Shown here one piece after another: positions 7,844-9,948 of a stretch of 9,948 nucleotides of DNA. Made by a program: the position numbers and the translations under genes. Origin of the DNA: JAAYYY01 sp032260445 (GTDB lineage Bacteria > Chloroflexota > Anaerolineae > Promineifilales > Promineifilaceae); contig JAVVFG010000130.1 in NCBI GenBank assembly GCA_032260445.1, forward strand, positions 1 to 9,948, given 5' to 3'. Within the stretch, counting starts at the first letter, position 1; the number at the start of each line of letters is the position of its first letter. The notes beneath the pieces were generated by a model. The model saw only the letters and a list, made by a program, of their open reading frames with translations. It searched no databases and had not been told where the DNA came from.

Positions 7844-7872
7844 TTGGGGAAACCCTCTGTCAAAGATAGAAT
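7844..7872 (+). promoter_or_regulatory. Candidate promoter for wzm, possibly leaderless
   Basis: TTGGGG (7844-7849), a 17-base spacer and TAGAAT (7867-7872) resemble a sigma-70 promoter with a weak -35 and a 5/6 match at -10. Only six bases separate the -10 box from ATG7879, so a transcript would start at or next to the start codon. No Shine-Dalgarno sequence precedes that ATG. The match could be chance. Confidence 0.3.
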
Positions 7873-7878
7873 CAACGT

Positions 7879-8769
7879 ATGAGCGCACACTCCTCCGAGA
7901 AAGAATTATACATCTACGACGCCGATATTCCCGCCAGTTTCTGGCGCCGCTTCCACGAGCTCGGGAAGTTTCGTTATCTACTACAAAGCCTAGTCATCCG
8001 CGACATAAAGGCACAGTATAAGGGCTCAGCCTTAGGCGTACTCTGGAGTCTACTCAACCCCCTCGGTCTGATGCTCGTCTTCTCCATTGTCTTCTCCGTA
8101 CTAAGCGGCGGGAACGCGCCGCGCCAGTACCCCGTTTTTGTGCTCGTCGGTATCATTCCCTGGCGTTTCTTCAGCGGCTCCCTGATGAAAACCAGTGTGG
8201 CCATCACGCAAAATGCCACGCTGATTAAGAAGGTGTACTTCCCGCGCGAGCTGCTTCCCGTCGCCAGCCTCCTCTCCGAACTGGTCAACTTCTTCTTTGG
8301 ATTCGTCGTCTTAATCCTCTTCCTTTACGCCTTTGGGTTGGAGCTGACGCGATACGCATTGTGGATTCCGGTTATCTTGCTTGTTCAGCTCATTTTCGCC
8401 TTGGGGCTCGGTTTCATCCTGAGCACGCTCGCGACATTTTACCGTGACGTGCTAATGGTCCTGGATGTCGTCCTACAGGCGTGGTTTTTTCTTTCACCTG
8501 TCTTTTATTCATTTGAAACATTATTTGGCGAGACTGCGACCTTGTTAGGCATCACCTTCAATCCCACCCAGGTAATGCGCTGGGTAAACCCAATGGCCTC
8601 GATTATCGATGGGTATCGCACTACCTTGTGGGGAACGATGACGAGCAACGGGCCTGTAAGTATGGATCCCGTGTTTCTCCTCCGCACACTGGTCGAGTCG
8701 CTCATAATCCTGGCTATCGGCTATTATGTCTTCGTCCGCAGCGAACACGTCTTCGGTGAGAAACTGTAA
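7879..8769 (+). CDS. wzm: Polysaccharide ABC exporter permease, Wzm type (ABC-2)
   Basis: Membrane subunit of the exporter that moves undecaprenyl-linked polysaccharide across the inner membrane, pairing with the Wzt ATPase encoded at 1185. The 296-residue length is slightly above the usual 255-290 because of a hydrophilic N-terminal extension of about 30 residues. The family block RDIKAQYKGSALGVLWSLLNP sits at residues 41-61, at the entry to the first helix. Next are the FVLVGIIPWRFFSGSL and NATLIKKVYFPRELLPVAS segments, where the cytoplasmic loop contacts the ATPase. Helices with LGLGFILSTLATFYRDV follow, then LSPVFYS, the NPMASIIDGYR motif, and a final helix ending in the typical VFGEKL tail. 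About six membrane segments are visible. The gene follows a 94-base spacer, unlike the overlapping genes upstream, so it may have its own promoter. A GT2 gene follows closely. Confidence 0.95.
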   Translation: MSAHSSEKELYIYDADIPASFWRRFHELGKFRYLLQSLVIRDIKAQYKGSALGVLWSLLNPLGLMLVFSIVFSVLSGGNAPRQYPVFVLVGIIPWRFFSGSLMKTSVAITQNATLIKKVYFPRELLPVASLLSELVNFFFGFVVLILFLYAFGLELTRYALWIPVILLVQLIFALGLGFILSTLATFYRDVLMVLDVVLQAWFFLSPVFYSFETLFGETATLLGITFNPTQVMRWVNPMASIIDGYRTTLWGTMTSNGPVSMDPVFLLRTLVESLIILAIGYYVFVRSEHVFGEKL

Positions 8770-8781
8770 TGTATTGTATCG

Positions 8782-9948
8782 ATGCTGGCGCACTTCTCGC
8801 TCGATACCGACTGGGATATACGTTATGCTGGTGCGACTGCCGTCAGTAGCCTGGGACGGTTAGCAATCCTAGTGGAACGACACGACGACTGGCCTCGGGC
8901 GACACTACTCGTCCTCAACTGGAACGGCAAGGAGCTTCTGGCGACCTGCTTACCACCCTTGCTGTCTCAGGACTACCCAGATTACGAAGTCGTCGTGATT
9001 GACAACGGGTCAGAGGACGGCTCGGTTGACTATATTCGCCAGCAGTTCCCTACAGTAAGTATTCTTGAGAACGGCCGGAACCTTGGCTTTAGCGGTGGAC
9101 TCAATGCAGGCTTGCGCCAAGCCGACGGGCAGGTGATAGCGCTGCTGAACAACGACGTCATCGTCCTTGGGGAGGGTTGGCTACGGCAGCTCATTGCACC
9201 CTTCCAGGGCGACACCAAAGTGGGCATAACCGGCTGCAAGCTCTATTTCCCGGACGGCGAGACGCTGCAGCATGCCGGCGCTCACCTCACCTATCCGTTG
9301 GGGTACAGTGAACATTACGGCTACCTCGAGCATGATGAAGGGCAGTACGATGAACAAACAGATGTCGACTATGTGACAGGTGCCGCGGTGGCGCTCAGAC
9401 AAGAAATGATAGCCGAAGTGGGCTTGTTCGATGAATCCTTCGCACCCATCTATTACGAAGAGGTAGATCTCTGCTATCGCGCACGCGCTGCTGGCTACCG
9501 GGTCATCTATGTACCACGGGCCAAGGCTATTCACAATGAATCGGCATCGTTCGGCCGGATGCGCGAACGTCACCGGCTGACCTTCCATCGCAACCGACTG
9601 CGCTTCGTCTTTAAGCATTACACCAGCACGCAGATCCTCGAAGACTTTGTCCCTGCCGAGGAGGAGCGTATCGCGACCACGGCCACATCAGGCGAGCTCC
9701 ACACGCTGCGTTTGGTGTTCATGGAGCTCCTGCTTGCTTTGCCCGAGCGGCTGGTGGCGCGCGGCGAAAGAGACCAGCTCCAAAAGTTCCAGGCAGCCTT
9801 GCTGCGTTTGCGGCAGGCCACCTTGACGCGCCAATTGGTTGAAGATCCGCCAGCAAGCGAAGACCCGCTTAAAGTAGAGCTCGCTACGCGGCAGCATATC
9901 GAAGAACCGGCCCTTGTCTCGAACGCTCCGCTGGTAGGGCCCCTCGTG
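8782..9948 (+). CDS. Glycosyltransferase family 2, rhamnosyltransferase-like, 3' partial
   Basis: Inverting GT-A glycosyltransferase, probably cytoplasmic, adding a nucleotide-activated sugar to the polysaccharide. The frame is open from after the permease stop to the window end without interruption, giving 389 codons and no stop. Numbering from ATG8782: nucleotide-binding NWNG at 46-49, VIDNGS with D74, ENGRNLGFSGGLNAG, the metal-site motif NND at 123-125, VTGAAVALR, FDESFAPIYYEEVDLCYRA with acceptor-site acids D217, E226-E227 and D229, and H251 in AIHNES. This is the pattern of the GT2 subgroup containing WbbL-like rhamnosyltransferases. A charged helical extension follows from about residue 290. 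The first 40 residues before the core are longer than usual and unrecognised. GTG8872 would give a compact start, but neither site has a Shine-Dalgarno sequence. The extension could lead into a second domain beyond the edge. Confidence 0.92.
   Translation, partial: MLAHFSLDTDWDIRYAGATAVSSLGRLAILVERHDDWPRATLLVLNWNGKELLATCLPPLLSQDYPDYEVVVIDNGSEDGSVDYIRQQFPTVSILENGRNLGFSGGLNAGLRQADGQVIALLNNDVIVLGEGWLRQLIAPFQGDTKVGITGCKLYFPDGETLQHAGAHLTYPLGYSEHYGYLEHDEGQYDEQTDVDYVTGAAVALRQEMIAEVGLFDESFAPIYYEEVDLCYRARAAGYRVIYVPRAKAIHNESASFGRMRERHRLTFHRNRLRFVFKHYTSTQILEDFVPAEEERIATTATSGELHTLRLVFMELLLALPERLVARGERDQLQKFQAALLRLRQATLTRQLVEDPPASEDPLKVELATRQHIEEPALVSNAPLVGPLV

Noticed and set aside
8769..8849. 26-codon ORF starting on TAATG after wzm
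   Set aside because: Very short, Cys-rich, no recognisable product. It is noted only as a possible coupling leader, not as a gene.
9181..9618. 145-codon open frame on the minus strand opposite the GT2 gene
   Set aside because: The + strand here encodes the NND, FDES and EEVD motifs of GT2; the antisense frame has no supporting start context or domain.
1..9948. CRISPR arrays, tRNA/rRNA genes, insertion sequences, defence or phage modules
   Set aside because: No spaced direct repeats, transposase motifs, terminal inverted repeats or RNA gene signatures were visible by eye; coding sequence fills nearly the whole window.

Overview
The window reads as part of a bacterial surface-polysaccharide (O-antigen or exopolysaccharide type) assembly and ABC-export locus. 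All seven genes lie on the + strand, tightly packed, with two overlaps and no gap longer than about 95 bases. The organism cannot be fixed from sequence alone. The moderate-to-high GC, the GHL10 glycosidase-like protein, the 'KMAGPGIR' type of GT4 enzyme and two very large membrane glycosyltransferase-like proteins make me think of Chloroflexota (Caldilineae/Anaerolineae-like). That is a low-confidence inference from general familiarity, not a search.

Layout: (1) 2-1138, a GHL10-type glycoside-hydrolase-like protein whose 5' end lies outside the window. (2) 1185-2483, the Wzt-type ATPase with a C-terminal carbohydrate-binding (Wzt_C) domain. (3) 2502-3929, a cytoplasmic GT4-fold glycosyltransferase with a charged helical tail. 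(4) 3926-5914, a polytopic GT-C-like protein starting on an ATGA overlap. (5) 5898-7784, a second polytopic GT-C-like protein overlapping the previous gene by 17 bases. (6) A 94-base spacer with three small hairpins and a possible promoter. (7) 7879-8769, the Wzm-type ABC-2 permease. (8) 8782 to the window end, a GT2 (rhamnosyltransferase-like) enzyme cut by the 3' edge. This last frame is open to position 9948.

How the genes may work together: the GT2 and GT4 enzymes would build a lipid-linked glycan on the cytoplasmic face. Wzm and Wzt would flip the finished chain, with the Wzt C-terminal domain recognising its end. The two GT-C-like proteins would add residues from polyprenyl-phosphate sugars on the outer face. 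The GHL10 protein could trim or release glycan. Only the Wzm, Wzt and GT2 assignments are firm; the division of labour is inference.

I did not find a clearly new kind of system. Points that deserve a second look are: wzt and wzm separated by about 5.4 kb with two GT-C-like genes between them; a composition shift inside wzt at its ATPase/substrate-domain boundary; an STT3-like 'GYWI' motif in the second membrane protein; an appended non-membrane domain in the first; and a structured spacer before wzm that may hold a leaderless promoter. No tRNA, rRNA, CRISPR array, insertion sequence or intrinsic terminator with a U-tract was seen.
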